Assembly (NCBI GenBank): GCA_016714975.1 | Contig: JADKBR010000007.1 | Span: 1 to 64,000, forward strand | DNA length: 64,000 bases | Reading direction: 5' to 3' | Source: Candidatus Dechloromonas phosphorivorans | GTDB taxonomy: Bacteria > Pseudomonadota > Gammaproteobacteria > Burkholderiales > Rhodocyclaceae | Part shown: positions 7,008 to 16,184 of the stretch, piece after piece | Position numbering within the stretch: the first letter of the stretch is position 1 | Layout: each line of letters opens with the position of its first letter | The notes under the pieces: model-generated | The model's database searches: none | The model's input: the letters and a program-made list of their open reading frames with translations, nothing else | What the model was told of the DNA's origin: nothing | Translations under genes and position numbers: made by a program

Positions 7008-8153
7008 TCACGGCAGCTGCCGCGCGATCAGCTCCTTCATGATTTCGTTGCTGCCGCCGTAGATGCGCGCCACCCGCGCATCCGCCCAGGCGCGGGCGAT
7101 CGGGTATTCCCACATATAGCCGTAGCCCCCATGCAACTGCAGGCAGGCGTCGAGAACCTTGCTTTGCAGCTCGGTGCACCAGTACTTGGCCATCGACGCG
7201 GCCGTCGCGTCCAGTTCGCCCTTGATGTGCAGCTCGATGCAACGATCGACAAACACCCGTGCAATCTGCACCTCGGTCATGGCTTCCGCCAGCGTGAAGC
7301 GGGTGTTCTGAAAGTTCATGATCTCCTGGCCGAAGGCTTTGCGCTCTCGGCAGTAGCGGCTGGCCCAGCCGATTGCAGCCTCCGCCTGCGCGACGGCGCT
7401 GATGGCAATCTGCAGGCGTTCCCACGGGAGTTCCTGCATCAGATACGCAAAACCCTGGTTTTCGTCACCGAGAAGGTTTCCCACCGGCACACGCACATCA
7501 TCGAAAAAAAGCTCGCCGGTGTCCTGCGCCTTCATGCCGATCTTCTTCAGTCGTTTGCCCTTCGTAAAGCCCGGCATCGTCGTATCGACCACCAGGAGGC
7601 TTATGCCCTTGGCGCCCTTCCCCGGGTCAGTCTTTGCCACGACGATTACCAGGTCACAGAGCGAGCCGTTGGTGATGAAGGTTTTCGAACCGTTGAGGAC
7701 ATAGTGCCCGCCATCGCGCACGGCCGTCGCACGGATGCCCTGCAGGTCGGAGCCGGCGGCCGGTTCGGTCATCGCGATGGCGCCGATCATTTCACCGCGA
7801 GCCATTGCCGGCAGGTACTGGCGCTTGAGGGCCTCGCTCCCGTAATGCAGGAGGTAGGGAGCAACGATTTCGGAGTGCAGCAACAGGCCGATCAGATTCT
7901 GCACGGCGTTGCGCGCGGGTTGCTCGAACAGCACGACACTGTAGCGCTTGTCGGCGCCGGCGCCACCGTACTCTTCGGGCATGGATGAACAGAGGAAGCC
8001 GGCAGCACCGGCCTTCAACCACAATTCACGATCGATGAAGCCTTGCTCCTCGTAGCGCTCATAGTGCGGCGCCACCTCGAGCGCTATGAAACGGTCGAGC
8101 GATTCGGCAAACTGGAAGTGCTCTTCAGCAAAGAGCGTACGTGGGATGGACAT
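7008..8153 (-). CDS. Acyl-CoA dehydrogenase, long-chain (LCAD)-like
   Basis: This flavoenzyme oxidises acyl-CoA to trans-2-enoyl-CoA, passing electrons to ETF. The 381-residue product has the N-terminal helical domain, the FAD-contact motif AMTEPAAGSDLQG (127-139), the beta-domain LNGSKTFITNG and the C-terminal GGYGYMWEYPIAR and RIYGGSNEIMKELIAR. The pattern LMQELPWERL (Glu245) and a Gly instead of Glu in the IYGGSNE motif place it with LCAD-type enzymes, where the base is the earlier Glu. The start at 8153 was chosen because the upstream extension belongs to an SDR remnant. It sits downstream of a thiolase in the same direction. Confidence 0.9.
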   Translation of the reverse strand: MSIPRTLFAEEHFQFAESLDRFIALEVAPHYERYEEQGFIDRELWLKAGAAGFLCSSMPEEYGGAGADKRYSVVLFEQPARNAVQNLIGLLLHSEIVAPYLLHYGSEALKRQYLPAMARGEMIGAIAMTEPAAGSDLQGIRATAVRDGGHYVLNGSKTFITNGSLCDLVIVVAKTDPGKGAKGISLLVVDTTMPGFTKGKRLKKIGMKAQDTGELFFDDVRVPVGNLLGDENQGFAYLMQELPWERLQIAISAVAQAEAAIGWASRYCRERKAFGQEIMNFQNTRFTLAEAMTEVQIARVFVDRCIELHIKGELDATAASMAKYWCTELQSKVLDACLQLHGGYGYMWEYPIARAWADARVARIYGGSNEIMKELIARQLP

Positions 8154-8169
8154 CGAGCACCCTACCCTG

Positions 8170-8547
8170 TCAAAGACGGAAGCCGCCGCAGACCGGCAGT
8201 TCGCCGGCGATGCAATCAGCTTCGGGACAGCATAGCACAGCATCACGATCGCCCCCGCAGCCTCTTCCGACGGTCCGCCGCGCCGGAGCGGCACCATGGC
8301 CTCCATCTGCTTGAGCCGACCGGGATGGACGCCGGCCTTGATCTGCCTGCCCCTGATATCCAGCGCAGCATCGCCGCCAGCAACAGCGTTTGTCACGCAC
8401 GGATCGATCAGACCCGTCGTTCACACTGGCCCGGCAGCGACCCGATTCCTTGGCCAGCGCCCGGCCAATACCGCAACCGGAACCGCTGGCGATGACCGCT
8501 TTTCCTTCGCGCTTTCGGTTTTCCTTTTCCGTTCGGGTCAGATGCAT
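8170..8547 (-). pseudogene. Decayed short-chain dehydrogenase/reductase (SDR)
   Basis: The start contains GKAVIASGSGCGIGRALAKE, a degraded TGxxxGIG cofactor motif. The end contains PLRRGGPSEEAAGAIVML and, in another frame, PEADCIAGELPVCGGF, the usual SDR C-terminus. About 150 residues between them, including the YxxxK active site, are missing, and at least two frame changes are needed. The gene lies between a thiolase and an acyl-CoA dehydrogenase, where a 3-hydroxyacyl-CoA dehydrogenase-type SDR would complete the beta-oxidation set. Confidence 0.75.
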
Positions 8548-8621
8548 TCAACCGGGGAACCGCCGCGCCCGAGGGGCAGGGCCCGGCCGCAACCCCGCCA
8601 ACGGCCGGCCCAAGCGGCCGC

Positions 8622-9812
8622 TCAATCGGCCCGCTGGTAAAGGGTCACGACACAGGCGCCGCCAAGGCCGAGGTTGTGCTGCAAGGCCAGTCTGGCATTG
8701 GCTACCTGACGCTCGCCGGCTTCTCCCCGAAGTTGCTCGACCAGCTCCGCACACTGGGCAAGGCCCGTGGCACCCAGCGGGTGCCCCTTGCACAGCAGAC
8801 CGCCCGAAGGGTTGACCACCAGGCGGCCGCCGTACGTGTTGTCGCCATCGGCGACGAACTTCTCGGCGCCGCCCTCCGGACACAGGCGCAGCGCTTCATA
8901 GCTGAGGACCTCGTTCTGCGCAAAACAGTCGTGCAGTTCGACAACATCGAGATCCCCGGGTCCTATCCCGGCCTGCTGGTAGACCAGGTCGGCCGCCTCG
9001 CGGCTCATGTCGGCGCCGACCAGCGCGATCATGCTGCGTTTGTCGAAGGTTCCCGGGCGGTCGGTGGTCATTGCCTGCGCGGCGATGAAAACCCGCCGGT
9101 CGAGATTCCTCGTTTCGGCAAAGCCTTGCGAGACGAGAATTGCTGCCGCGGCACCACAGGTCGGCGGGCAGGCCATCAGCCGCGTCATACCCGCCTCCGC
9201 ACAGATCAGCGGCGCAGCCATGACCTCCTCTTCACTCACCACCTTGCGCAGCAGCGCGGTCGGATTGTGCGCCGCATGGCGGCTCGCCTTGGCCCGCACC
9301 CGTGCAAAGACGTTCGCACCGACTTGGTAGCGCTCCATGTACTCCTTGCCGGCGCCACCGAAGTAGCGGAGCGCCAGCGGCACCGGATAGGGAGCAATCT
9401 CGTCGCAGAGCGTGTCGAAACGGGCAAAAGGCGACGGCCGGTCGCGCCAGTGCTCGGTCAGCGCACCCGGCTGCATTTGCTCGAAACCGAGCGCCAGCAC
9501 GCAATCCACTGCGCCCGACTCGACCAGCTGACGCGCCAGGAAAAGTGCCGTCGATCCGGTCGAACAGTTGTTGTTGACGTTCACGATCGGAATGCCGGTC
9601 ATGCCGACACCGTACAGCGCCCGTTGCCCCGAGGTCGAATCGCCATAGACGTAGCCGACGATTGCCTGCTGCACTGCCTGATAGCTCAATCCGGCATTCT
9701 CCAGCGCCTTTCGGGTAGCTGCCGCGGCCATCACGTCGTACGGGTCGGTCGCACCCGGCTTGCCAAAGGGCACCGTGCCCACCCCCGCCACAAACGCCTT
9801 GCCTTGCATCAC
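8622..9812 (-). CDS. SCP-x type thiolase / acetyl-CoA acetyltransferase-like
   Basis: The 396-residue product has a thiolase fold with the nucleophilic cysteine in NNNCSTGST (Cys83), the HDCFAQNE motif and the C-terminal NPSGGLLCKGHPLGATG containing the second active-site Cys and His. This is the lipid-transfer-protein (SCP-x) subgroup, which cleaves 3-ketoacyl-CoA, often branched or sterol side-chain derived. The start MMQGKAFVAGVGTVPFG is standard. It is upstream of the SDR remnant and the acyl-CoA dehydrogenase and probably shares their transcript. The preferred substrate cannot be told. Confidence 0.9.
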   Translation of the reverse strand: MMQGKAFVAGVGTVPFGKPGATDPYDVMAAAATRKALENAGLSYQAVQQAIVGYVYGDSTSGQRALYGVGMTGIPIVNVNNNCSTGSTALFLARQLVESGAVDCVLALGFEQMQPGALTEHWRDRPSPFARFDTLCDEIAPYPVPLALRYFGGAGKEYMERYQVGANVFARVRAKASRHAAHNPTALLRKVVSEEEVMAAPLICAEAGMTRLMACPPTCGAAAAILVSQGFAETRNLDRRVFIAAQAMTTDRPGTFDKRSMIALVGADMSREAADLVYQQAGIGPGDLDVVELHDCFAQNEVLSYEALRLCPEGGAEKFVADGDNTYGGRLVVNPSGGLLCKGHPLGATGLAQCAELVEQLRGEAGERQVANARLALQHNLGLGGACVVTLYQRAD

Positions 9813-10341
9813 GCTTTGCTCCCTTTAGCAGTACCTGGTGTCTGAAGGACGGTCGCTGCTCCTGTTCGGTTCCATCGCAATGGCCTACCGGAGGAGGCCT
9901 CTCGATCCGGTCGGGCAGGCCCGCCAAATGGTCATCGAAGAAGCCCAAGACCGAGCCGGCAACGACCGTCTACCTTTGCCCTGCCCACGGCGTCCCCGCA
10001 AGTCTGCGACTTCAATGGCTCACTACAGTCCGTCGCGACTCCGGCGCCAAGCGTGTCTTGCTGGTGCCAGAAGGGGCACCGGAGCGAAAGCGGCGCCGAC
10101 ATCCCGCGAAAAGCCCCAGGGTCAAGGAGTCTGCGCAAAGTATCTCCGTCCCGGACTACCGCCGTCAAGCTTCCGCTGCGCATGGAAAGCCGTAGAACCG
10201 GGGTCCTGCTCCAAACCAACAGCCAGTACTGAACCACAAAGCCCCCCTTCAGGCGAAGAGGTCTTGAAGCGTCGACGTGCCGGCGCAACCAACGGCATCG
10301 TCGCCAAGCTGACAGTGAAACAAGCCCCGCTGCGCGCGAAT
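9813..10341. other. Intergenic stretch with no recognisable gene
   Basis: About 530 bases separate the thiolase start from the GH3 gene end. Open frames here are compositionally GC-driven and show no family motif on either strand. The promoter of the thiolase cluster should lie near the left end, but I see no convincing -35/-10 pair. Confidence 0.5.
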
Positions 10342-11856
10342 CTACGCCGTCAGCCGCTGGCCAAGGCCGCGGTATATCTGCCTGGCAACGAGCAGCGACG
10401 GGATCAGCGCACGATCCTTGATGTCGCCGGCCTTCATGCCTGACACGATCAGCGCCGCATGCACGCAGCGCCGCATGTCCGGCCGCACCACGACCTCGAG
10501 TGCGTCGAGTTGAGCGAGCAGGCGCGCCTCACGATAGCGGAAAGCCTGCCCCAGCCCTTCTTCCAGCAGCCGCGGGAGTTCCGGATTGGGATCGTCAGTG
10601 AGAAGGCAGTAACGTGCCCGCCCGCACTCGGGGAGCAGCGGCAGCACGGTGCAGAAGGCGTCGGCGCGGACGCTGCCGGCAAGCAGACGAGCAACGAAAG
10701 CCTCGCCGAGCTTCTCGCCGACGAGGTCGGAGACGGCATCGGCACGGCCGGCAAATTCGAGCAGCGGCGTACCGCGGTGGCGCCCGCTGACCCGCACGCG
10801 ATCGCCCAGCCGGTAGCGCAGGAAGCCGCCTGGCTGGGTAACGAGCAGCGCGTAGTCGGCACCGTCTTCGGCTTCTTCGAGCAGATGCAGGCGGCCGTCG
10901 TCGTCCTCGAGTTCGAGAAAGACCTCGTCGATCAGCGGCAGATGACCGCCCGCGTGAACCAGTGGCACGGTGATCGGCGCTTCGGTGGCGAGCAGGCCCT
11001 TGCCTTGCAGCCGGGCCTGCGGCAGATAGCCGGCGAGCTTGCGCGCCGGCGCGGCGGCGGCCTCGGCGGTCCAGCAGGAAACGAGTTGCAACGCGGGCCA
11101 GACCTCCTGCCAGCACAGCGGGTCGGCAGACAGCAACCTTCGCCGATCGACCGGCAGTGCCGGCAACAGCCGTTCGCGATGGCTTTCGAAGTGCTCGAGC
11201 AGGATCAGCAGATAGCTCGGATTCCACACCGACACGACCTCCAGATCGTGCGCAGCGACCAGCGCGCACGCCAGGGCATCGCGAAACGCTGCCGGCTCCC
11301 GCAGTCGCGGCGGCGTGACGATGAAGCGCCCGAGCAACAGGCGCAAGGCGCTGCCGAGATACTCACGGTCGTCGTCAAAGCCGTCGCCGCCCACCAGCGG
11401 CGGCGACACGCTCATGAAGGTTCGCCCCGAGCGAAGCCGCAGCGCGTGCGTCAGCAAGTCGTGCGCCCAGATCGCAAAAGCACTGCGAAAAGCGCCAAGC
11501 AGCGCGTCGTTGTAGGGAATGCGCTTGATGGTGCCCGAACTGCCCGAGGTCGGCTCGTAGCAGCGCGTGCGACCCGGTGACAGCGCCGCTGTGTCACCGC
11601 GGCGCTGCGCCTCGATCCACGGCTCGATGGCGGCGTAGTCGATGACCGGCACCTTCGTCCGGAAGGCGTCGAGGCTGTCGTCGGCCCGCAGACCCAGCGA
11701 CCTGGCGTAGCCAGTCGCGCTCACCGCCCGCAGGATCCGCGCGAGCGTCCTGCGCTGCGTCATCGCCACATCGTCGAGCGCCCGCGCGAAACGCCACGCG
11801 CGCGGCGCGCACCAGGCGCGCAGGAGCGGCGCGGCGACCGCCCCGGACAGGTTCAC
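10342..11856 (-). CDS. GH3-family acyl-adenylating enzyme
   Basis: The 504-residue product belongs to the GH3 auxin-responsive-promoter family of the ANL adenylate-forming superfamily, whose plant members conjugate amino acids to acyl substrates. It shows the ATP-binding motif YEPTSGSSGTIKRIPYN (100-116), GLLATEAPITVPL and the ALLVTQPGGFLRYRLGDRVR segment preceding the mobile C-terminal domain. The start overlaps the stop of the acyltransferase gene by four bases, so this is the last gene of a coupled three-gene operon with a Rieske oxygenase. Bacterial GH3 proteins are largely uncharacterised; an acid-activating role is inferred. Confidence 0.85.
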   Translation of the reverse strand: MNLSGAVAAPLLRAWCAPRAWRFARALDDVAMTQRRTLARILRAVSATGYARSLGLRADDSLDAFRTKVPVIDYAAIEPWIEAQRRGDTAALSPGRTRCYEPTSGSSGTIKRIPYNDALLGAFRSAFAIWAHDLLTHALRLRSGRTFMSVSPPLVGGDGFDDDREYLGSALRLLLGRFIVTPPRLREPAAFRDALACALVAAHDLEVVSVWNPSYLLILLEHFESHRERLLPALPVDRRRLLSADPLCWQEVWPALQLVSCWTAEAAAAPARKLAGYLPQARLQGKGLLATEAPITVPLVHAGGHLPLIDEVFLELEDDDGRLHLLEEAEDGADYALLVTQPGGFLRYRLGDRVRVSGRHRGTPLLEFAGRADAVSDLVGEKLGEAFVARLLAGSVRADAFCTVLPLLPECGRARYCLLTDDPNPELPRLLEEGLGQAFRYREARLLAQLDALEVVVRPDMRRCVHAALIVSGMKAGDIKDRALIPSLLVARQIYRGLGQRLTA

Positions 11857-12470
11857 GGCGGTCTCCGGATGCGGCGGCCGACGCCCACATCGGTCTGCAC
11901 CGGCAGCACCGCACCGTCTTCAATGCACACTCCCGGTCCCAGCCGCGAACCGGCGCCCAGCAGGACGCCATCGCCGATGCGGATTCGCCGAACGTAGAGC
12001 ACCAGGCCCACGTCACGACGTTTGACGAGGTGCGCGTAGCAGGCGACGCGGTGCCCGAACACCACACCATCGCCAACCTCGAGCAGGCTGCGGTCGGTGA
12101 TTTCGACCAGCGGGGTCCAGTAGACACCGCGACCGACGCGGCTGCCCCAAAGCCGCAGCCACCCGCTGTAGAGACCCGGAACCAGGCGCAGCGCCGCTTC
12201 GAGTGCCGGCAAGGCGCTGTACATCAGCTGGCACTGGTGTCCTCCCCACCACGGCGCATAGCCCGGCGCGTCGATGCGCGAGGACCCCTCGACCAGCGGC
12301 CAGAAGGCGTCGTGCAACCGATACGTCGCGACTGGCACCAGGTAGAGCACGGCGAGCAGCGCCAGAACGCTGACCACACCCGGTGCACTGGCCAGATAGA
12401 GGACGCACGCGCCCGACCCGGCCAGCCAGAGCAGGGGGAACAGACCGAAGAGCCGCGCGCGCAGCGTCAT
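11853..12470 (-). CDS. Membrane-anchored left-handed beta-helix (hexapeptide) acyltransferase-like protein
   Basis: The 205-residue product starts with two hydrophobic segments (about 6-22 and 30-50, LAGSGACVLYLASAPG and VVSVLALLAVLYLVPV). Irregular hexapeptide repeats follow (EVGDGVVFGHRVACYAH, RIGDGVLLGAGSRLGPG, CIEDGAVLPVQTDVGVG) typical of LbH acyltransferases. Overlaps of four bases with both neighbours show translational coupling in an operon with a Rieske oxygenase and a GH3 ligase. It probably transfers an acyl group at the membrane. The acceptor is unknown. Confidence 0.75.
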   Translation of the reverse strand: MTLRARLFGLFPLLWLAGSGACVLYLASAPGVVSVLALLAVLYLVPVATYRLHDAFWPLVEGSSRIDAPGYAPWWGGHQCQLMYSALPALEAALRLVPGLYSGWLRLWGSRVGRGVYWTPLVEITDRSLLEVGDGVVFGHRVACYAHLVKRRDVGLVLYVRRIRIGDGVLLGAGSRLGPGVCIEDGAVLPVQTDVGVGRRIRRPP

Positions 12471-13480
12471 ACGCGGAATTCGATCTCGTGTTCGACCGTC
12501 GGCAAGCCACAGGGATCATCGCCGCGGGCAATGGCGTCGCGCAGCGAGTCCACCAGGCGATGGATCAGATCTGCCTGGGTGTCGCGAAACTGGGCGCCGT
12601 AGCGCCCGATGTTCTCGCCCTGACGCGCGAGAATCTCGATGTCCTGGTCAATGATGCGTTGGCCGTGCCGACGCACGAACGGCGCCACCAGCACGTTCCA
12701 GACGCCGAAGCGATAGGTCAGGTCGGTGTACACCAGCGTTTCGCGATCATCGACCGGCACTGCCTGCGAGGTGATGATGAACACCCGGGTGCCGATTTCA
12801 TAGACCACGCAGGTGACGTTCGGCACATGAAAACTGTCCCTGTGGCAAATCTCGTGACCCTGCGGATTGAGGAACCAGCGATAGCGGCCGAGATTGTCGC
12901 GCTCGTTGCGATAGCTGACCTGCACCGCACCGTTTGCTCGCCTGACCGTCGCCGCCAGCCGCTCGCCACGCGTTGAGCGGAAGAGACCCCGGTGCACGAA
13001 GGCCGTGTGCGGGATGTCGATGAAGTTCTCGACACAGTTGGCGACGCTGTTGGCAAAACGGTTCTGCAGCCGCAGGGTCCGCCAGCCGGCCTCCCCGTAG
13101 TGCGGCATCGGGAACGGCATGATTCCGGCCACCGCGTCGCGCTTGACGCGCACGTAGACGAAGCCGTCCTGCTCGGTCACCGGGTAGGGCAGCGAGCAGT
13201 GCGCCGGCAGATCGCGGCTGGTCAGCGACGGAATCGCCACCACCCGCCCTGCGCCGTCGTAGCGCCAGCCGTGGTAGGGGCACGACAGCAAGCCGGCACG
13301 CACGATGCCCGCCGACAGCGGCGCATTGCGGTGCAGGCAACGGTCGCGCAACACCGTCGGCGCGCCGTCCTCGCCGCGGAAACACACCAGCCACTCGTCG
13401 AGCACGCGCCGTGCGAGCGGCCGGACCGGCGTCAACTCGCGCGACTCCGCCACGACATACCAGTAGTCGTCAAAGGGCAT
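12467..13480 (-). CDS. Rieske [2Fe-2S] non-heme iron oxygenase (VanA/PaO-like)
   Basis: The 337-residue product carries a Rieske centre, with Cys48 and His50 in DRCLHRNAPL and Cys67 and His70 in LSCPYHGWRY. The C-terminal catalytic domain has ENFIDIPHTAFVHRG providing the mononuclear-iron ligands. This is the architecture of ring-hydroxylating or demethylating oxygenases that need a separate reductase, and none is encoded nearby. It is the first gene of a tight operon ending in a GH3 adenylating enzyme, suggesting oxidation of a lipid or aromatic acid that is then activated. The substrate is unknown. Confidence 0.85.
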   Translation of the reverse strand: MPFDDYWYVVAESRELTPVRPLARRVLDEWLVCFRGEDGAPTVLRDRCLHRNAPLSAGIVRAGLLSCPYHGWRYDGAGRVVAIPSLTSRDLPAHCSLPYPVTEQDGFVYVRVKRDAVAGIMPFPMPHYGEAGWRTLRLQNRFANSVANCVENFIDIPHTAFVHRGLFRSTRGERLAATVRRANGAVQVSYRNERDNLGRYRWFLNPQGHEICHRDSFHVPNVTCVVYEIGTRVFIITSQAVPVDDRETLVYTDLTYRFGVWNVLVAPFVRRHGQRIIDQDIEILARQGENIGRYGAQFRDTQADLIHRLVDSLRDAIARGDDPCGLPTVEHEIEFRV

Positions 13481-13610
13481 CGGGTCAGTCTACCAGAGAC
13501 CTCGCGGCAGCATCCTGGCAAACAGACCACTGGTTCCCTGTCGGCAGCTGTGGTCTGCATTCAACCAGCTGTTGCCACCGACTTCCCGAGCCCGCCATAA
13601 ACAAACGCAA

Positions 13611-13639
13611 TTGACGCTGGTAACCCGGCTGTATATATT
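13611..13639 (+). promoter_or_regulatory. Predicted sigma70-type promoter of the eCIS cluster
   Basis: TTGACG (13611-13616) is followed by a 17-bp spacer and TATATT (13634-13639), both one mismatch from consensus. It is in an AT-rich island in otherwise GC-rich DNA. It points to the contractile injection cluster, leaving a leader of about 225 bases before the first small gene at 13871. The rest of the 13481-13870 gap shows no gene I can support. Confidence 0.65.
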
Positions 13640-13870
13640 TCTTCCAAGTGCCGTTAAATCATCTCTCCCAACCATGATTCCGGCACAGGCATCAGGTGCA
13701 GGGCTGCAGCAAGGCACCGCGGTGATCGGCAGCAGTGGTCTGACTGGCCAGCCCTGACAGGGGACGTTAGACAGGGCCGGCCCGTGAGAGACAGATGCCC
13801 CTCACCGCCGGCCGAAGAAGCAGTCTGCCGAGCGAACGACGCCTGAGCCCTGGCGAGAGGAGACGAAGCA

Positions 13871-14005
13871 ATGCCAGACCTCGAACTCGACATCAAGATG
13901 ATTCTGTTCGGCGGTTCGCAAAGGACCATCGAACCGCGCAGAACCGCCGCTACCACCCAACGTGCCCGTGTGCAGATCGTGATCGGCCGCGACGCAACGC
14001 CCTGA
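13871..14005 (+). CDS. Small peptide at the head of the eCIS operon
   Basis: A 44-residue frame starts MPDLELDIKMILFGGSQRT and ends in RVQIVIGRDATP. It has a Shine-Dalgarno sequence (GAGAGGAGA) at the right distance and lies 31 bases upstream of the sheath gene, in the same direction. Its composition (alternating hydrophobic strand-like segments) looks like protein. I do not recognise a family. It may be an assembly chaperone-like or regulatory peptide, or a leader; conservation would decide. Confidence 0.5.
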   Translation: MPDLELDIKMILFGGSQRTIEPRRTAATTQRARVQIVIGRDATP

Positions 14006-14036
14006 ACCCATCACCCACTTCAGCGAGGGACACACC

Positions 14037-15584
14037 ATGGCCAGTTACCTGCATCCCGGCGTCTATATCGAGGAACTTCCGAGTGGTTCGCGACCGATCG
14101 AAGGCGTCGGCACCTCCACCGCCTGTTTCATCGGCTACGTTACCCGCGGCCCGGTCGGTGAGCCGACCCTGATCAGCAGCTTCGACGACTATCAGCGCAG
14201 CTTCGGTGGTCTGCGCGAGGACAACGGCAGCAACCGTGGCGACGACATGGGACATGCGGTAAGCGCCTTCTTCCTCAATGGCGGTGGCAAGGCGTACATC
14301 GTGCGGGCGGTCGCCACCGGCAGCGCGGCCGCCGCGTCCGGCGCTGTCCGCGACCTCGCCGACACCACCGATCTGCTCGAGATCGACGCCGCCAACCCCG
14401 GCACCTGGGCTGACGGCCTGGTCGTCCGCATCACGCCGCGTACCCTCGGTGCCACGACCACCTTCACCCTCTCGATTGGTACCCTGGATGGGGCAAACTT
14501 CGTCGCCCAGGAGAGCTTTTCCGACCTCGTTCCAGAGCCCGGCACGCCGACCGAGATGGTCAGCGTCGTCAACTCGGCTTCGACCCTCATCCACCTGACG
14601 CTGCCGGCTGGCGGCGCCGCCGCCCTGCGCACCCGTCTGGAAGCGGCGACGCCGGTGTCGATCACCCTGGGCACTGGCGGCGACGGCAATCGCCCGGCGC
14701 TCGCCGACTACCAGGCGATCCTCACCCCCCTGCTCAAGGTGCGCGACATCAGCATCCTGCTGCTTCCCGGCATCTTCTGGGGAACCGCCGCCAACCAGGC
14801 GATCATCAATGCGGCAATCGCGCATTGCGAAGACATCCGTAACCGCATGCTCATTGTCGACCCCGAACCCGGCAACGAACTGAGCAGCGAAACCGAAGTG
14901 AATGCGCTCGGCCTGCCGACCTCCACCTACAGCGTCACCTACTATCCCTGGGTGCGTATCGCCAACCCCTTCTACAATCCCGATTCCAACCCCGCCGCCG
15001 CGCGCACCCTGCTCGCCTCGCCGGCGGCGATGGCTGCCGGCCTGTGGGCCAAGACCGACGGTCGCCGCGGCGTCTGGAAGGCACCGGCAGGAATCGAGTT
15101 CCCGCTGCTCGGTGCCGCCTCGCTCGAATACGTGGTCGAGGATCCGGAGCAGGATTTTCTCAACCCGGCGGGCGTCAACGCCATCCGCCGCCTGCCCGGC
15201 TTCGGACCGGTGGTATGGGGCACCCGCACCCGCTCGACACGGGCCAACCCGGAATGGCGCTACGTGCCGGTCCGACGGACGGCGATCTTCATCGAGGAGA
15301 GCATCTACAACGGTATCCAGTGGGCCGTCTTCGAGCCGAACGACCACCGCCTGTGGGCCTCGCTGCGAGCCAACATCGAGAGCTTCCTGAACGGGCTGTT
15401 CCGGGTCGGCGCCTTCCAGGGCGAGAAGTCAAGTGATGCCTACTTTGTTCGCTGTGGCCTCGGGCAAACCATGACCCAGGGCGACATCGACCGCGGCCAG
15501 GTGATCGCGCTTATCGGCTTCGCGCCACTCAAGCCTGCCGAGTTCGTGATCGTCCGCATCCAGCAGAAGGTCGCCCAGGAGTAA
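14037..15584 (+). CDS. eCIS contractile tail sheath protein
   Basis: The 515-residue product is a phage-tail-sheath family protein (Afp2/Pvc2-like), the outer tube that contracts to drive the inner tube. It begins ASYLHPGVYIEELPSGSRPI, the usual sheath N-terminal arm, and ends with the conserved C-terminal domain (GVNAIRRLPGFGPVVWGTRT, IESFLNGLFRVGAFQG, GDIDRGQVIALIGFAPLKPA). Only one sheath gene is present, whereas Photorhabdus PVC has several. A ribosome site (GCGAGGGA) precedes the ATG. It is directly followed by the tube gene, the normal order. Confidence 0.95.
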   Translation: MASYLHPGVYIEELPSGSRPIEGVGTSTACFIGYVTRGPVGEPTLISSFDDYQRSFGGLREDNGSNRGDDMGHAVSAFFLNGGGKAYIVRAVATGSAAAASGAVRDLADTTDLLEIDAANPGTWADGLVVRITPRTLGATTTFTLSIGTLDGANFVAQESFSDLVPEPGTPTEMVSVVNSASTLIHLTLPAGGAAALRTRLEAATPVSITLGTGGDGNRPALADYQAILTPLLKVRDISILLLPGIFWGTAANQAIINAAIAHCEDIRNRMLIVDPEPGNELSSETEVNALGLPTSTYSVTYYPWVRIANPFYNPDSNPAAARTLLASPAAMAAGLWAKTDGRRGVWKAPAGIEFPLLGAASLEYVVEDPEQDFLNPAGVNAIRRLPGFGPVVWGTRTRSTRANPEWRYVPVRRTAIFIEESIYNGIQWAVFEPNDHRLWASLRANIESFLNGLFRVGAFQGEKSSDAYFVRCGLGQTMTQGDIDRGQVIALIGFAPLKPAEFVIVRIQQKVAQE

Positions 15585-15663
15585 TCGTCGCAACGACATT
15601 CCGCACGGCGGGAGACCCCCCGCCATGCCGGCTCCGGCCGGCCACAGCTAAGGAGATACGCAG

Positions 15664-16173
15664 ATGGCTGCCCCAATGTTTCCGGTAAATACGCACCGCC
15701 ACGACCCCTACCGCACCTTCAAGTTCCAGATCCTGGTCGACGGCCGACCGGTCGCCGGTCTCAAGAAGATGAGCGCCCTCAAGCGCAAGACCGAACCCGT
15801 CAAGTGGCGCGCTGCAGGCGACCCGAGCACCGAACGCATCCTGCCCGGTGGTACCAGCTACGAGGCCATCACTCTCGAACAGGGCCTGTCGCACGACCCG
15901 GTGTTCGAGAACTGGGCCAACCTGGTGAACAACTTTGGCGGCGATGCGGCGATGTCGCTGAAGAACTTCCGCAAAGACATCATCATCAATGTGCTCAACC
16001 TCCAGGGCCAGGTGGCGATCTCCTACAAGGTCTTCCGCGCCTGGGTTTCCGAGTATCAGGCGCTGCCCGACTTCGACGCCGGCACGATGAACGCCGTCGG
16101 CATCCAGAGCATCGTGCTGCAGCACGAGGGCTGGCAGCGCGATGCCGCGGTCGCGGAGCCGGCCGAGACCTGA
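15664..16173 (+). CDS. eCIS inner tail tube protein
   Basis: The 169-residue product matches the Hcp/gp19-like tube family (Afp1/Pvc1): YRTFKFQILVDGRPVAGLKK near the N-terminus, LPGGTSYEAITLEQGLSHD in the middle and a C-terminal YQALPDFDAGTMNAVGIQSI segment. Such proteins stack as hexameric rings inside the sheath. A strong ribosome site AAGGAG lies just upstream of the start. High expression relative to the baseplate genes is expected from its position and ribosome site. Confidence 0.95.
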   Translation: MAAPMFPVNTHRHDPYRTFKFQILVDGRPVAGLKKMSALKRKTEPVKWRAAGDPSTERILPGGTSYEAITLEQGLSHDPVFENWANLVNNFGGDAAMSLKNFRKDIIINVLNLQGQVAISYKVFRAWVSEYQALPDFDAGTMNAVGIQSIVLQHEGWQRDAAVAEPAET

Positions 16174-16184
16174 GACAGAAACCC

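Noticed and set aside
7008..8396. Longer start for the acyl-CoA dehydrogenase at 8396
   Set aside because: The added residues belong to the decayed SDR C-terminus; family homology starts at 8153.
9838..10443. A 201-residue frame between the thiolase and GH3 genes
   Set aside because: Low-complexity basic residues, no motif and partly antisense to the GH3 gene.
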